This document shows positions 35,115-44,087 of a stretch of 64,000 nt of DNA, piece after piece (the stretch's first letter is position 1; every line of letters begins with the position of its first letter). A program made the translations under genes and the position numbers. Source of the DNA: Porticoccus sp964395715. Its GTDB lineage: Bacteria > Pseudomonadota > Gammaproteobacteria > Pseudomonadales > Porticoccaceae. The notes under the pieces were generated by a model. It saw only the letters and a program-made list of their open reading frames with translations, was not told the DNA's origin and made no database searches. The stretch covers positions 434,001 through 498,000 of the forward strand of contig CAYNAU010000001.1 in NCBI GenBank assembly GCA_964395715.1, given 5' to 3'.

Positions 35115-36155
35115 CTAACAGCATCCACCTGATATTTTTTTATCATTAGCAAACGGCAGGTCGGTTCCGCAGCCCTTGAAAATTCCCGTATGATTTTCAA
35201 AATTTCCGAAAAATTCGAAATGATTTTTAAATCGGGTTTCATTCAACATGCGATAGCTGTTACCACATACCGGAAAAGGTTTTCCTGTCTCTATAATATG
35301 ATGCTTGTCCAGCATAAATAATTCTGACGCATTGGGAATAGTGCCTAGATATGTCACAGACTGTCCGTAATCTTCGCAGGCAAGTTCCAACTGATCGAGT
35401 TTAAACAGGCGATAAGTAGCAGAATAAAACTGCATGTCACCTATTTTGCTGCGGATGTCATCACTGTTAACCGCCAATGGGCGATCTTCCATCAGACGCG
35501 GGTCGGCAAAGCCCGCTGCTTTCGCCAACTGCACAAAGTCATTCCAGTACAGTGCACCGGCAAGGCATTCGCCATAGAGCACAGCATCTTGGCTCAAGGA
35601 CGGCGGCACCCGGCGATCTGCATACACGTCTGAGAAATAAAGCTCACCCCCCGGCTTGAGCAGGCGGTGGGCCTGCTCAAGTACAGCCCGCTTGTCCGGT
35701 GATAGGTTGATCACACAATTGGAGACAATGACATCGAAGCTGTTGTCTTCGAGCCCCAATTCATCGAGCTTTTCAATATAACCTTTGATAAAGCGCACAT
35801 TCGGCCGGGAAAATTCGAAGGCCTGGCGGTGAAAGTCGATATGGCGATTGGCCACCGCCAGCTGTTCGTCTGTCATGTCCACGCCCACTACTTCTCCCTG
35901 CTCGCCAACCATGGCGGACAGCACATAACAGTCCTGGCCTGAGCCACTGCCCAAATCGAGAATTCGCAGGCCCTCCAGGAGGTCTGGGGCTACCAGACCG
36001 CAGCCATAATATTTGCCACTGACCTCCGGGTGTATTTTCGCCATGATCGGCTTGAGGTGCGGCGGAACACTGTCCACCGTGCAGCAGGCATCTGTTTTCA
36101 GGTCCGCCGAGCTTTGCAGCTCTTTGCCGTAATAGTCTTTAACCGTGTCGTACAT
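35115..36155 (-). CDS. arsM: ArsM-like arsenite S-adenosylmethyltransferase
   Basis: This class I methyltransferase of about 346 residues has SAM motif I RILDLGSGSGQDCYVLSAMV, motif GEVVGVDMTDEQL and the ArsM-type cysteines in IVSNCVINLSPDK and LYGECLAGALYW. An N-terminal ACCTVDSV pair and a C-terminal CC end are also typical. ArsM enzymes methylate As(III) with glutathione or thioredoxin present. I chose ATG 36155 (GGAAGA upstream); an ORF start at 36290 overlaps the upstream gene. Its 3' 300 bp are as AT-rich as the neighbouring hemW 3' half. It follows the disulphide oxidoreductase by 34 nt. No other ars genes are visible, so the substrate is inferred. Confidence 0.75.
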   Translation of the reverse strand: MYDTVKDYYGKELQSSADLKTDACCTVDSVPPHLKPIMAKIHPEVSGKYYGCGLVAPDLLEGLRILDLGSGSGQDCYVLSAMVGEQGEVVGVDMTDEQLAVANRHIDFHRQAFEFSRPNVRFIKGYIEKLDELGLEDNSFDVIVSNCVINLSPDKRAVLEQAHRLLKPGGELYFSDVYADRRVPPSLSQDAVLYGECLAGALYWNDFVQLAKAAGFADPRLMEDRPLAVNSDDIRSKIGDMQFYSATYRLFKLDQLELACEDYGQSVTYLGTIPNASELFMLDKHHIIETGKPFPVCGNSYRMLNETRFKNHFEFFGNFENHTGIFKGCGTDLPFANDKKISGGCC

Positions 36156-36189
36156 TGTTCTTCCAATACACCCTGTAAGGGTGGTGTTG

Positions 36190-38307
36190 TTAATGACGCT
36201 GCCAGCGATGGTATTTTTCAATCCAGCACAACAATCGTTCCGGGCTGTGAGACTTTTGCCAGTTGCCCGCTGCAAACTTGTTGGCTTCACTCATGGTCGG
36301 GTAGCTGTGTATGGTACCGAGAATTTTTTTCAGGCCAATCCCCTGCTTCATGGCCAGCACTAGTTCGGCAATCAGTTCACCCGCATGGGCACCCACGATA
36401 CAGGCGCCGAGAATGCGATCCTTGCCCGGCTCCGTCAGCACCTTTACAAAGCCACTGGCACTGTTGTCTGCCAGTGCCCGATCCAGGTCATCCAGTTCGT
36501 AGCGGGTGACTTCATACTCGATACCCTGCTCCATCGCCATTTTTTCCGTCAGGCCCACCTGGGCAATTTCCGGATCGGTAAAAGTCACCCTCGGCATCAC
36601 CCGGTAATCCACCTTGAATTTTTTGAAGCGGCCAAACAGGGCATTCACTGCTGCATACCAGGCCTGGTGGGCAGCCGCATGGGTAAACTGATAGGGTCCG
36701 GCGACATCGCCACAGGCGTAGATATTGGGAAAGCGGGTGCGCAGGTATTCATCAACCACCAGGGTGCCGTCCGGGTTGCACTCGATACCCAGGTTTTCCA
36801 ACCCCATATTCCCGGTGCGGGCCTGCCGACCCAGCGCCACCAGAACCTGATCAAAAACGATTTCACGGCGAACCCCGCTTGCATCTGTTGCCAGTGCCAC
36901 CTGCTCACTGTCGCGGCAATAAAATTCTGCAACACGGCATCCGAGCAATACCTCTACACCCTCAGCCTGTAATGCGTCCAATACCTGCCGGGTAGCATCC
37001 TCATCCTCACGGGGCAGCAGGTGCGGGCCAACCAGCGTCACCCTGGCACCGAGTCGCTGCATCGCCTGGGCCAGCTCACAACCAATGGGCCCGGCACCCA
37101 TAATCAGTAGATGCCGCGGCAATGCCTCCAATTCCCAGATAGTTTCGGAGGTCAGATAATTGATCTGGTCCAGACCGGGAATTTGGGGAATACGGGGACT
37201 GGCGCCAGAGGCAATAATAATATTTGCGGTGGTTATTACCTGGCCGTTGACCACCACTTCCCAGGGTGAGCGGATGCTGGCATCCCCCTGAATACAGTCC
37301 ACCCCCAACGAGGTATAGCGCTCTATAGAGTCGTGGGGTTCTACCTGTCGTATCACTTTTTTTACCCGGCCCATGACCCGGGAAAAGTCGACACTGGGCG
37401 TGCCGACATTAACCCCCAGTTCACCGGCGCGCTCAATCTCTTTTACCGCACGGGAGACGCGAATCAGGGACTTACTCGGCACACAGCCGGTATTCAGGCA
37501 GTCGCCGCCCATGCGCTGTTTTTCAATCAGTGTCACCCCGGACTTGAGGGCGGAGGCAATATACGCGCTCACCAGACCGGCACTTCCCGCACCGATAACC
37601 ACCAGATTGCGATCGAATTTTGCAGGACGGGCATAACCGCGGTAAGCCCGACGGCGTTTGATCACATCCAGCAGCCCACGAGCCACATAGGGGAAAATCG
37701 CCAGCAGCAAAAAGGACAGCAACAGACCGGGTGTCAGAATGGAGGCTGCCGACAATGCTTCAATGGAGCCAATTTCAGCTCCGGCATTCACATAAACGAT
37801 GGTGCCCGCGAGCATCCCCAGCTGGCTGACCCAGTAAAAACGCCACACAGGAATCGGCATCAGGCCCATGACCAGGTTGATGACCCAGAAGGGGATGACC
37901 GGAATCAACCGCAGAGAAAACAGATAAAAAGCACCATCTTTTTCGATACCGCTATTGACCACACCGAGGTAGCGACGGAATCGTGTCTGCACCCAGTCAC
38001 GCAACAACAGCCGCGACACCAGGAATGCCAGCGTGGCGCCGAGAGAGCTGGCGAAGGACACCAGCAACACGCCCGTCCAGAGCCCGAAAATCATGCCGCC
38101 GATCACTGTCAGCAGTGCCGCCCCCGGCAGTGAAAAGCCGGTGGCCACCACATAAATGCCGAAATAGACCGCGGCAGTCAGTCGCGGATGCTCTGTATAC
38201 AGCGCTTGGTAAAAGTGGGGGTGAAGGTATTGCTGGCCATCAAAAAGCAGGTAAGTCGCCACGACCAGGGCTATAACTATCAGGATGGCTATTTTTTTTA
38301 TGGGCAT
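36190..38307 (-). CDS. TVP38/TMEM64 membrane domain fused to a mercuric-reductase-like FAD disulfide oxidoreductase
   Basis: Residues 1 to about 225 are a VTT (TVP38/DedA-like) membrane domain, with ATGFSLPGAALLTVIGGMIF and LFSLRLIPVIPFWVINLVMG. Residues about 235-705 are a pyridine-nucleotide disulphide oxidoreductase of the dihydrolipoamide dehydrogenase/mercuric reductase type. It has FAD motif VVIGAGSAGLVSAYIAS, the redox disulphide in GGDCLNTGCVPSKSLIRVS and NAD motif LLIMGAGPIGCELAQAM, and the C-terminal dimerisation domain is complete. No HMA domain or C-terminal vicinal Cys pair of MerA is present, so mercury reduction is not supported. The fused protein recurs in many Proteobacteria with unknown substrate. 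It is likely co-transcribed with the arsM-like gene. Confidence 0.85.
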   Translation of the reverse strand: MPIKKIAILIVIALVVATYLLFDGQQYLHPHFYQALYTEHPRLTAAVYFGIYVVATGFSLPGAALLTVIGGMIFGLWTGVLLVSFASSLGATLAFLVSRLLLRDWVQTRFRRYLGVVNSGIEKDGAFYLFSLRLIPVIPFWVINLVMGLMPIPVWRFYWVSQLGMLAGTIVYVNAGAEIGSIEALSAASILTPGLLLSFLLLAIFPYVARGLLDVIKRRRAYRGYARPAKFDRNLVVIGAGSAGLVSAYIASALKSGVTLIEKQRMGGDCLNTGCVPSKSLIRVSRAVKEIERAGELGVNVGTPSVDFSRVMGRVKKVIRQVEPHDSIERYTSLGVDCIQGDASIRSPWEVVVNGQVITTANIIIASGASPRIPQIPGLDQINYLTSETIWELEALPRHLLIMGAGPIGCELAQAMQRLGARVTLVGPHLLPREDEDATRQVLDALQAEGVEVLLGCRVAEFYCRDSEQVALATDASGVRREIVFDQVLVALGRQARTGNMGLENLGIECNPDGTLVVDEYLRTRFPNIYACGDVAGPYQFTHAAAHQAWYAAVNALFGRFKKFKVDYRVMPRVTFTDPEIAQVGLTEKMAMEQGIEYEVTRYELDDLDRALADNSASGFVKVLTEPGKDRILGACIVGAHAGELIAELVLAMKQGIGLKKILGTIHSYPTMSEANKFAAGNWQKSHSPERLLCWIEKYHRWQRH

Positions 38308-38397
38308 GGATTGTCCAGAATTCTATGCTTTTCAGTCTGCTTAGAGGCTGTAATGTCATCAGGGTTCAGCATGATCGTTACCCCCTGTCGGCGCATG

Positions 38398-38437
38398 ACG
38401 TCATAAAAGTGTCAAAGAAGCGTCATATACGTGACAG
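38398..38437 (+). promoter_or_regulatory. Four-unit Pho box upstream of ppk1
   Basis: Four imperfect 7-bp units related to CTGTCAT start at 38398, 38409, 38420 and 38431, an exact 11-bp period: ACGTCAT, GTGTCAA, GCGTCAT, CGTGACA. This is the PhoB-box pattern, doubled. An ATAAAGAT -10-like element follows at 38441-38448, as expected for PhoB-activated promoters that lack a good -35. It predicts ppk1 induction in phosphate starvation. Confidence 0.7.
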
Positions 38438-38516
38438 AAAATAAAGATTTTCTCCCGGACGCCTTCCAATGGACAATGTCACTGAGCCGCAGAACCATTC
38501 TGTACAGGAGCCAAAC

Positions 38517-40592
38517 GTGGACGCGAACAAGCCGGATCTCAACAGCGCCAGCTTTTTCATCAACCGTCATATCAGCATGATGCAGTTTAACCTGCGCATA
38601 CTTGAGCAGGCGCTCAATGAAGAGTACCCGCTGCTGGAACGATTCCTGTTTCTGATGATTTTCAACAGCAACATGGATGAGTTTTTCGAAATCCGCCTGG
38701 CAGGCCTCAAGCGTCAGATCAGTTTTTCCAGGGAAACCGTCAGCATTGACGGCATGAGCCCCAAGGATGTGCTGGACACCCTGAGCGAGCAGTGCAAATT
38801 AGCCACCGAAAAACAATACCAGATCCTCAACGAGGTTCTGTTGCCGGCACTCCAGTCCCAGAAAATCCGTGTGCTCAACCGGCAAAGCTGGAGCCCGGAA
38901 GTCGCCAGCTGGGCAGAGGATTACTTTCGCCACCAAGTGATGCCCGTCATCAGCCCGATAGGGCTGGACCCAGCGCACCCGTTTCCCCGCCTGGTAAACA
39001 AGAGTCTCAACTTTATTGTGTCACTGGAAGGCAAAGATGCCTTTGGACGCGACAGCGGCATGGCCATCGTGCCCGCCCCGCGCTCACTGCCCCGACTGGT
39101 TCGCGTGCCCGACGAACTCTGTGATGACGGCGATAATTTCGTCCTGCTGTCTTCCCTGATGCACGCCCATATAGATGACCTCTTTAACGGTATGAGCGCC
39201 ACCGGCTGCTACCAGTTCCGCATCACCCGGGACGCCGACCTGGACCTCAACGCGGCAGAGGTTGAGGATATCGCGCGCGCATTGCGCGGGGAGTTGCATT
39301 CGCGCCGCTTCGGCAGCGCCGTGCGACTCGAGGTCGACAAGCACTGTCCGGAGGAACTGGTCAGTTTCCTTCTGGATCAGTACAACCTGACAGAAAATGA
39401 GCTCTACCGGGTCGATGGCCCCGTCAATCTCGGTCGCATGATGCAATTGCGACAAATGTTGAGTCGCAGCGAATTGGTGTTTCCCAGTTTTATCCCGTCA
39501 ATCCCCAAATCACTGCGCGGCTCCGATCACAATATTCTCGACTCGGTAAGAAAAGAAGACATTCTGCTCTATCACCCGTTTCAGTCATTTACGCCGATTA
39601 TTGACCTGTTGCGCCAGGCAGCCAAAGACGCCGCGGTGCTCTCCATCAAAATGACCCTGTATCGGACAGGTTCCTCGTCGGAGGTGGTGGATGCACTGGC
39701 AGAAGCCGCCCGCGCTGGCAAAGAAGTCACAGTGGTGATTGAGTTGCGCGCGCGCTTTGATGAAGAGGATAACCTGCAGCTGGCAACACACCTGCAGGAA
39801 GCCGGGGCAGTGGTCACCTATGGCGTGGTGGGCTATAAAACCCACGCCAAGGCCTTGCTGATTGTGCGCCGTGAAAACCAGCAACTGCGCCGCTACGTGC
39901 ATCTTGGAACCGGCAATTACCACGCCGGGAATGCGCGCCTCTATACCGACTACAGCCTGTTAAGTGCCGATCCCGACCTCAGCAGTGATGTGCATAAAAT
40001 TTTTCAGCAATTGACCGGCATGGGCAAGGCGGAGCGTATCAAAACTCTCTTCAGTGCTCCTTTCACCCTGAAAAAAAACCTGCTGAGGCTAATTGAAGAG
40101 GAGGCGGAAGCTGCACGGCAGGGCAAAGAGGCCCATATCATTATCAAGGTCAATGCCTTGACAGAACCGAAAGTCATCACCTCCCTCTATGAGGCGAGCA
40201 TTGCTGGCGTAAAAATCGATCTGATCATCCGCGGCATGTGCTGCCTGCGCCCTGGCTTGGAAGGTGTTTCAGAAAACATTCGCGTGCGCTCCATTGTCGG
40301 CCGTTTTCTGGAGCATTCCCGGGTGTACTATTTTCACAACGCCTCTCCGAGAGTGTTCTGTGCCAGCGCCGATGTGATGGAGCGCAATCTGATGCACCGG
40401 GTTGAAATCTGTTTCCCGATTCTCAGTGGTCGTCTGCAGGCGAGAATCCGCAGCGATCTGCAAAGCTATTTACAGGACAACTGCCAGAGCTGGGAAATGC
40501 AATCCGATGGCAGCTACCTTCTCAATCAGCCTGAGAAAAACCAGCCGCGTCTGTCTGCACAAATGGAGTTGCTGGGTAAACTGACCGACTAA
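38517..40592 (+). CDS. ppk1: Polyphosphate kinase 1
   Basis: This polyphosphate kinase (about 690 residues) has the N-terminal domain RHISMMQFNLRILEQALNEE and FNSNMDEFFEIRLAGLKRQI. The phospholipase-D-like catalytic core contains the autophosphorylated His region GVVGYKTHAKALLIVRRE, plus VHLGTGNYHAGNARLYTDYS and IRGMCCLRPGLEGVSENIRV. It makes polyphosphate from ATP. I chose GTG 38517 because AGGAG lies six bases upstream; ATG 38469 is in frame (16 extra residues) but has only a weak site and a very short leader from the Pho-box promoter. It is convergent with ppx, 9 nt apart. Confidence 0.93.
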   Translation: MDANKPDLNSASFFINRHISMMQFNLRILEQALNEEYPLLERFLFLMIFNSNMDEFFEIRLAGLKRQISFSRETVSIDGMSPKDVLDTLSEQCKLATEKQYQILNEVLLPALQSQKIRVLNRQSWSPEVASWAEDYFRHQVMPVISPIGLDPAHPFPRLVNKSLNFIVSLEGKDAFGRDSGMAIVPAPRSLPRLVRVPDELCDDGDNFVLLSSLMHAHIDDLFNGMSATGCYQFRITRDADLDLNAAEVEDIARALRGELHSRRFGSAVRLEVDKHCPEELVSFLLDQYNLTENELYRVDGPVNLGRMMQLRQMLSRSELVFPSFIPSIPKSLRGSDHNILDSVRKEDILLYHPFQSFTPIIDLLRQAAKDAAVLSIKMTLYRTGSSSEVVDALAEAARAGKEVTVVIELRARFDEEDNLQLATHLQEAGAVVTYGVVGYKTHAKALLIVRRENQQLRRYVHLGTGNYHAGNARLYTDYSLLSADPDLSSDVHKIFQQLTGMGKAERIKTLFSAPFTLKKNLLRLIEEEAEAARQGKEAHIIIKVNALTEPKVITSLYEASIAGVKIDLIIRGMCCLRPGLEGVSENIRVRSIVGRFLEHSRVYYFHNASPRVFCASADVMERNLMHRVEICFPILSGRLQARIRSDLQSYLQDNCQSWEMQSDGSYLLNQPEKNQPRLSAQMELLGKLTD

Positions 40593-40601
40593 CCGTCATG
40601 G

Positions 40602-42107
40602 TCAGGCTCCATTGAAGCGCAGCTGGAAACCGATTTTTTTCAGCACCTGCCGCTCGGCAGACAGCGCATCGCTGGTCAGAGGGTGACGTTCCAGCCACCC
40701 CTCATCAAAACCGAGAACGATCTCGGAGTCCTGAACGGTGGTGGAAAAGAGCGGCTCCCCTTCCACCGCCGTCACGTATTTGAAGACGGCGGCCAGGCGC
40801 ATGATGATGCAAAGCCGTTTCAGATACAGTGCCTGTGCTTTGTCGAGGCCAACAAAGTTTTCCGTCGGGAATTTCTGACGGTGGCTGCGCACCAGCAGCG
40901 CCAGTATCCACTGCATCTGTTTGCTGAAGCCGGGCAGATCCGAATGCTCAATCAGATACTGCCCATGCTTGTGGAACTGTGTGTGCGCCACAGTCAACCC
41001 GATTTCGTGTAAGCGGGACGCCCAGCGCAACAGGTCACGATCCGTCTCCGTTAACTGCCATTCCTGCGCCACTTCCTCAAACAGCAGCATGGCCATGGCT
41101 TCCACCTGGTCTGCATTCTGCTGGTCCACTTCCGAACGACGCATCAGGGAAGACACCGTTCTCTCGCGCACATCCTCATGAGCCTCCCGGCCCATCATTT
41201 CGTAGATCACACCTTCCCGCAGTGCGCCGGGAGAGGTGTTCATGTGTGCCAACCCCAGAGCATCGAAAATGCCACAGATGATCGCCACCCCGGGCACAAT
41301 CACGCCACGTCGCCGCTCGCTCAGCCCGGGCAGGTCGGTTAATTCATCAATATGATCATGGGATAACAGAAACTTGCGCAAGCCCGCCAGGCTGGACGTA
41401 TCGAAACCTTCCGTCGACCAGCCCTGTTGCACCAGAATAGCCTCGACGCTACGCATGGTGCCGGAAGAGCCGACGGCATTATCCCAGCCATGCTGCTTAT
41501 AGGCTTTGCGGATCAACAACACTTCCTGATAAGCCGCCTGGTAAGCCTTGGCAAACCGTTTTTCGGAAATCTTTCCACCCGGAAAAAAGCGGTCGCGATA
41601 GGTCACACAACCCATGTGCAGGCTCTCGCGCAGCTTCGACTCAAAGCGCTGCCCGATCACAAACTCCGTACTGCCGCCGCCAATATCCACCACCAGCCGC
41701 GAATTGTCGTCATCGGAAAGGGTATGAGCCACGCCCAGATAGACCAGCCGCGCCTCCTCTCGACCGGAGATGACTTCAATCGGAAAACCGATCAGCGCCT
41801 CCGCCGGCTTGATAAATGCCTTGGCATTCTTGGCCGCACGCAGGGCATTGGTGCCCACGATTCTCACGGCTGTGGGTTGCAGTTTTTCGATCACCTGGCG
41901 GAAACGGGCCAGGCAATTCAGCCCGCGTTCAATCGCGTCCTCGGCGAGCCGGTTGGATTTCATGCCAGCGCCCAGTTGAACCCGCTCCCCGAACCGTTCT
42001 ATGGGACGCATTTCACCGTGGGCAACCCGGGCCACAATCATGTGAAAGCTATTGGAGCCCAGATCAATGGCCGCCAAAGTATGGTCGGCATCTGAAATAT
42101 TATTCAC
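40602..42107 (-). CDS. ppx: Exopolyphosphatase
   Basis: This 501-residue Ppx/GppA phosphatase has the ASKHA nucleotide-phosphate motifs LAAIDLGSNSFHMIVARVA and LVVDIGGGSTEFVIGQRFE. A C-terminal HD-like helical domain follows, with ASRLHEIGLTVAHTQFHKHG and an extra wing domain. It releases phosphate from polyphosphate ends and may also act on pppGpp. It is convergent with ppk1 and divergent from trxA. The two polyphosphate genes are under separate promoters. Confidence 0.93.
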   Translation of the reverse strand: MNNISDADHTLAAIDLGSNSFHMIVARVAHGEMRPIERFGERVQLGAGMKSNRLAEDAIERGLNCLARFRQVIEKLQPTAVRIVGTNALRAAKNAKAFIKPAEALIGFPIEVISGREEARLVYLGVAHTLSDDDNSRLVVDIGGGSTEFVIGQRFESKLRESLHMGCVTYRDRFFPGGKISEKRFAKAYQAAYQEVLLIRKAYKQHGWDNAVGSSGTMRSVEAILVQQGWSTEGFDTSSLAGLRKFLLSHDHIDELTDLPGLSERRRGVIVPGVAIICGIFDALGLAHMNTSPGALREGVIYEMMGREAHEDVRERTVSSLMRRSEVDQQNADQVEAMAMLLFEEVAQEWQLTETDRDLLRWASRLHEIGLTVAHTQFHKHGQYLIEHSDLPGFSKQMQWILALLVRSHRQKFPTENFVGLDKAQALYLKRLCIIMRLAAVFKYVTAVEGEPLFSTTVQDSEIVLGFDEGWLERHPLTSDALSAERQVLKKIGFQLRFNGA

Positions 42108-42143
42108 GAATTACCTTTGCGGGTTTCTTTGTCCACCAGGCAT

Positions 42144-42173
42144 TTGTTACTGGCCTTATGCGGGTGGTATGAT
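42144..42173 (+). promoter_or_regulatory. Promoter of trxA
   Basis: A -35 TTGTTA and a -10 TATGAT are spaced by 18 bp, about 50 bp upstream of the trxA ATG. CTGGAGA is the ribosome-binding site at 42213-42219. Confidence 0.55.
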
Positions 42174-42225
42174 TTCACAAATTCTACCCCCATATACCTC
42201 AATAGACATTAATCTGGAGAATTCC

Positions 42226-42552
42226 ATGAGCGACAACATCGTTCACATTACCGACGGCAGCTTTGCCAGCGAAGTGCTGGATGTCAGCACCCCGGTACTG
42301 GTCGACTTCTGGGCTGCCTGGTGTGGCCCCTGCAAAATGATTGCACCCATTCTGGACGAACTGGCGGACGAGTACGCCGGTAAAGTGAAAATCTGCAAAA
42401 TGGATGTGGATTCCAACCAGGAAACTCCTGCCAAATTTAATGTTCGTGGTATTCCCACACTGATCCTGTTCAAGGATGGCAATATTGAGGCCACCAAGGT
42501 CGGTGCACTGTCGAAAACACAGCTCGTAGAGTTTATTGACGCAAGCCTTTAA
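42226..42552 (+). CDS. trxA: Thioredoxin 1
   Basis: This 108-residue thioredoxin has active site VDFWAAWCGPCKMIAPIL and the cis-Pro loop VRGIPTLILFKDG. It reduces disulphides in ribonucleotide reductase, peroxiredoxins and others. I chose ATG 42226 because GGAGA is upstream and the family starts MSDxIVHITD. It is upstream of rho, as in E. coli. Confidence 0.95.
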   Translation: MSDNIVHITDGSFASEVLDVSTPVLVDFWAAWCGPCKMIAPILDELADEYAGKVKICKMDVDSNQETPAKFNVRGIPTLILFKDGNIEATKVGALSKTQLVEFIDASL

Positions 42553-42559
42553 TATAACC

Positions 42560-42588
42560 GTTGCGGTGGTAGCTTTTACCACCGCAAC
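42560..42588 (+). other. Strong hairpin without U-run in the trxA-rho interval
   Basis: GTTGCGGTGGTA and TACCACCGCAAC pair over 12 perfect base pairs, loop GCTTT, and can extend by about five more pairs beyond one mismatch. No T-run follows, so it is not a standard terminator. It could protect the trxA 3' end. A second small hairpin (CGTCGA/TCGACG, 42635-42652) lies in the rho leader. Confidence 0.55.
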
Positions 42589-42593
42589 AGTTA

Positions 42594-42622
42594 TTGCGCT
42601 TTAATCTGGCCCCGCCTATACT
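42594..42622 (+). promoter_or_regulatory. Probable rho promoter
   Basis: A -35 TTGCGC (42594-42599), a 17-bp spacer and a -10 TATACT (42617-42622) would give a rho leader of about 130 nt. Long leaders are typical of autoregulated rho, where Rho terminates its own message. The leader lacks a recognisable gene. Confidence 0.55.
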
Positions 42623-42761
42623 GCATCTCAACCACGTCGATGTCCTTCGACGAGCAAAAACAACTAAACTAATAATTCCGGCAAGCCCTTCCAGGACACC
42701 AACTCATTTCTCGATCGGCAATCAGCCCTTCCAATCCCCTACAATTACCATGTCAGTATTT

Positions 42762-44021
42762 ATGAACTTAACCGAACTCAAAACCAAACCCATTGATGAA
42801 CTTTTAGACATTGCTCAAGGCATTGGCCTCGACAATCTCGCGCGCTCCCGCAAACAGGATGTCATTTTCAGCATCCTCAAACGACATGCCAAAAGCGGCG
42901 AAGATATCTACGGCGATGGGGTTCTCGAAATTTTGCCCGATGGTTTTGGGTTCTTGAGATCAGCAGACAGCTCTTACCTGGCCGGGCCAGATGACATCTA
43001 CGTCTCTCCCAGCCAGATTCGCCGCTTCAACCTGCGTACCGGCGACAGTATTTCCGGCAAAATCCGGCCCCCCAAGGAGGGAGAGCGTTACTTTGCGATG
43101 CTCAAGCTGGATGAAATCAACTTTGAAAAGCCGGAAAACGCACGCAACAAGATCCTGTTTGAAAACCTGACGCCGCTGTTTCCTGACGAGCGCCTGGTAC
43201 TGGAAGCCGGCAACGGCTCCACCGAGGACCTCACCGGTCGCATCATCGACCTGATTTCCCCCATCGGCAAAGGCCAGCGCGGCCTGATTGTGGCACCGCC
43301 CAAAGCCGGTAAAACCATCCTCATGCAGCACACGGCGCAGGCTATCATTCGCAACAATCCCGAGTGCTACATCATCGTACTGCTGATCGATGAGCGTCCC
43401 GAGGAAGTGACCGAGATGCAACGCTCGGTGCGTGGCGAAGTTATTGCCTCCACCTTTGATGAACCCCCGGCCCGCCACGTGCAAGTTGCCGACATGGTGA
43501 TAGAAAAAGCCAAGCGCTTGGTGGAACACAAGAAGGATGTGGTGATTCTGCTCGACTCCATCACCCGCCTGGCCCGCGCCTACAACACCGTACAACCCTC
43601 CTCAGGCAAGGTATTGACCGGTGGTGTGGATGCCCACGCCCTGGAGCGCCCCAAGCGTTTCTTCGGTGCCGCCCGTAATATCGAGCAGGGTGGCAGCCTG
43701 ACCATTATCGCCACCGCGCTGGTGGAAACTGGCTCCAAGATGGACGAAGTGATTTACGAGGAGTTCAAGGGCACCGGCAACATGGAGCTTCACCTGGACC
43801 GCAAGGTTGCGGAAAAACGCGTTTACCCAGCCATCAACATCCGCCGCTCCGGCACCCGCCGCGAAGACCTGCTGATGGGTGAAGAAGAGCTGCAACGGGT
43901 ATGGATTCTTCGCAAGCTACTGCACGGTATGGAAGATGCGGATGCTATCGAGTTCCTGATCGACAAGCTGAAAGATTCAAAGACCAACGATGAATTCTTT
44001 ATGTCGATGAAGCGCAAATAA
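42762..44021 (+). CDS. rho: Transcription termination factor Rho
   Basis: This RNA-dependent hexameric ATPase of about 419 residues starts MNLTELKTKPIDELLDIAQG. It has the RNA-binding cold-shock-like domain (GVLEILPDGFGFLRS, DDIYVSPSQIRRFNLRTGD), Walker A IVAPPKAGKTILMQ, Walker B VVILLDSITRLARAYNT, and the R-loop KMDEVIYEEFKGTGNMELHL. I chose ATG 42762 by comparison with E. coli Rho; ATG 42750 would add four residues. Confidence 0.95.
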   Translation: MNLTELKTKPIDELLDIAQGIGLDNLARSRKQDVIFSILKRHAKSGEDIYGDGVLEILPDGFGFLRSADSSYLAGPDDIYVSPSQIRRFNLRTGDSISGKIRPPKEGERYFAMLKLDEINFEKPENARNKILFENLTPLFPDERLVLEAGNGSTEDLTGRIIDLISPIGKGQRGLIVAPPKAGKTILMQHTAQAIIRNNPECYIIVLLIDERPEEVTEMQRSVRGEVIASTFDEPPARHVQVADMVIEKAKRLVEHKKDVVILLDSITRLARAYNTVQPSSGKVLTGGVDAHALERPKRFFGAARNIEQGGSLTIIATALVETGSKMDEVIYEEFKGTGNMELHLDRKVAEKRVYPAINIRRSGTRREDLLMGEEELQRVWILRKLLHGMEDADAIEFLIDKLKDSKTNDEFFMSMKRK

Positions 44022-44038
44022 GCCCTTCCCAATCAGAC

Positions 44039-44070
44039 AAAAAAAAGCCCGGCATCTGCCGGGCTTTTTT
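44039..44070. terminator. Bidirectional terminator between rho and the DUF2892 gene
   Basis: GCCCGGC and GCCGGGC form the stem with eight A to the left and six T to the right, serving both convergent transcripts. Confidence 0.9.
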
Positions 44071-44087
44071 ATGGGCCAAACTGCGAT

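Noticed and set aside
36190..38307. Mercuric reductase (MerA)
   Set aside because: The CLNTGC active site is shared by the whole family; the HMA domain and C-terminal Cys pair of MerA are missing and no mer genes are nearby.
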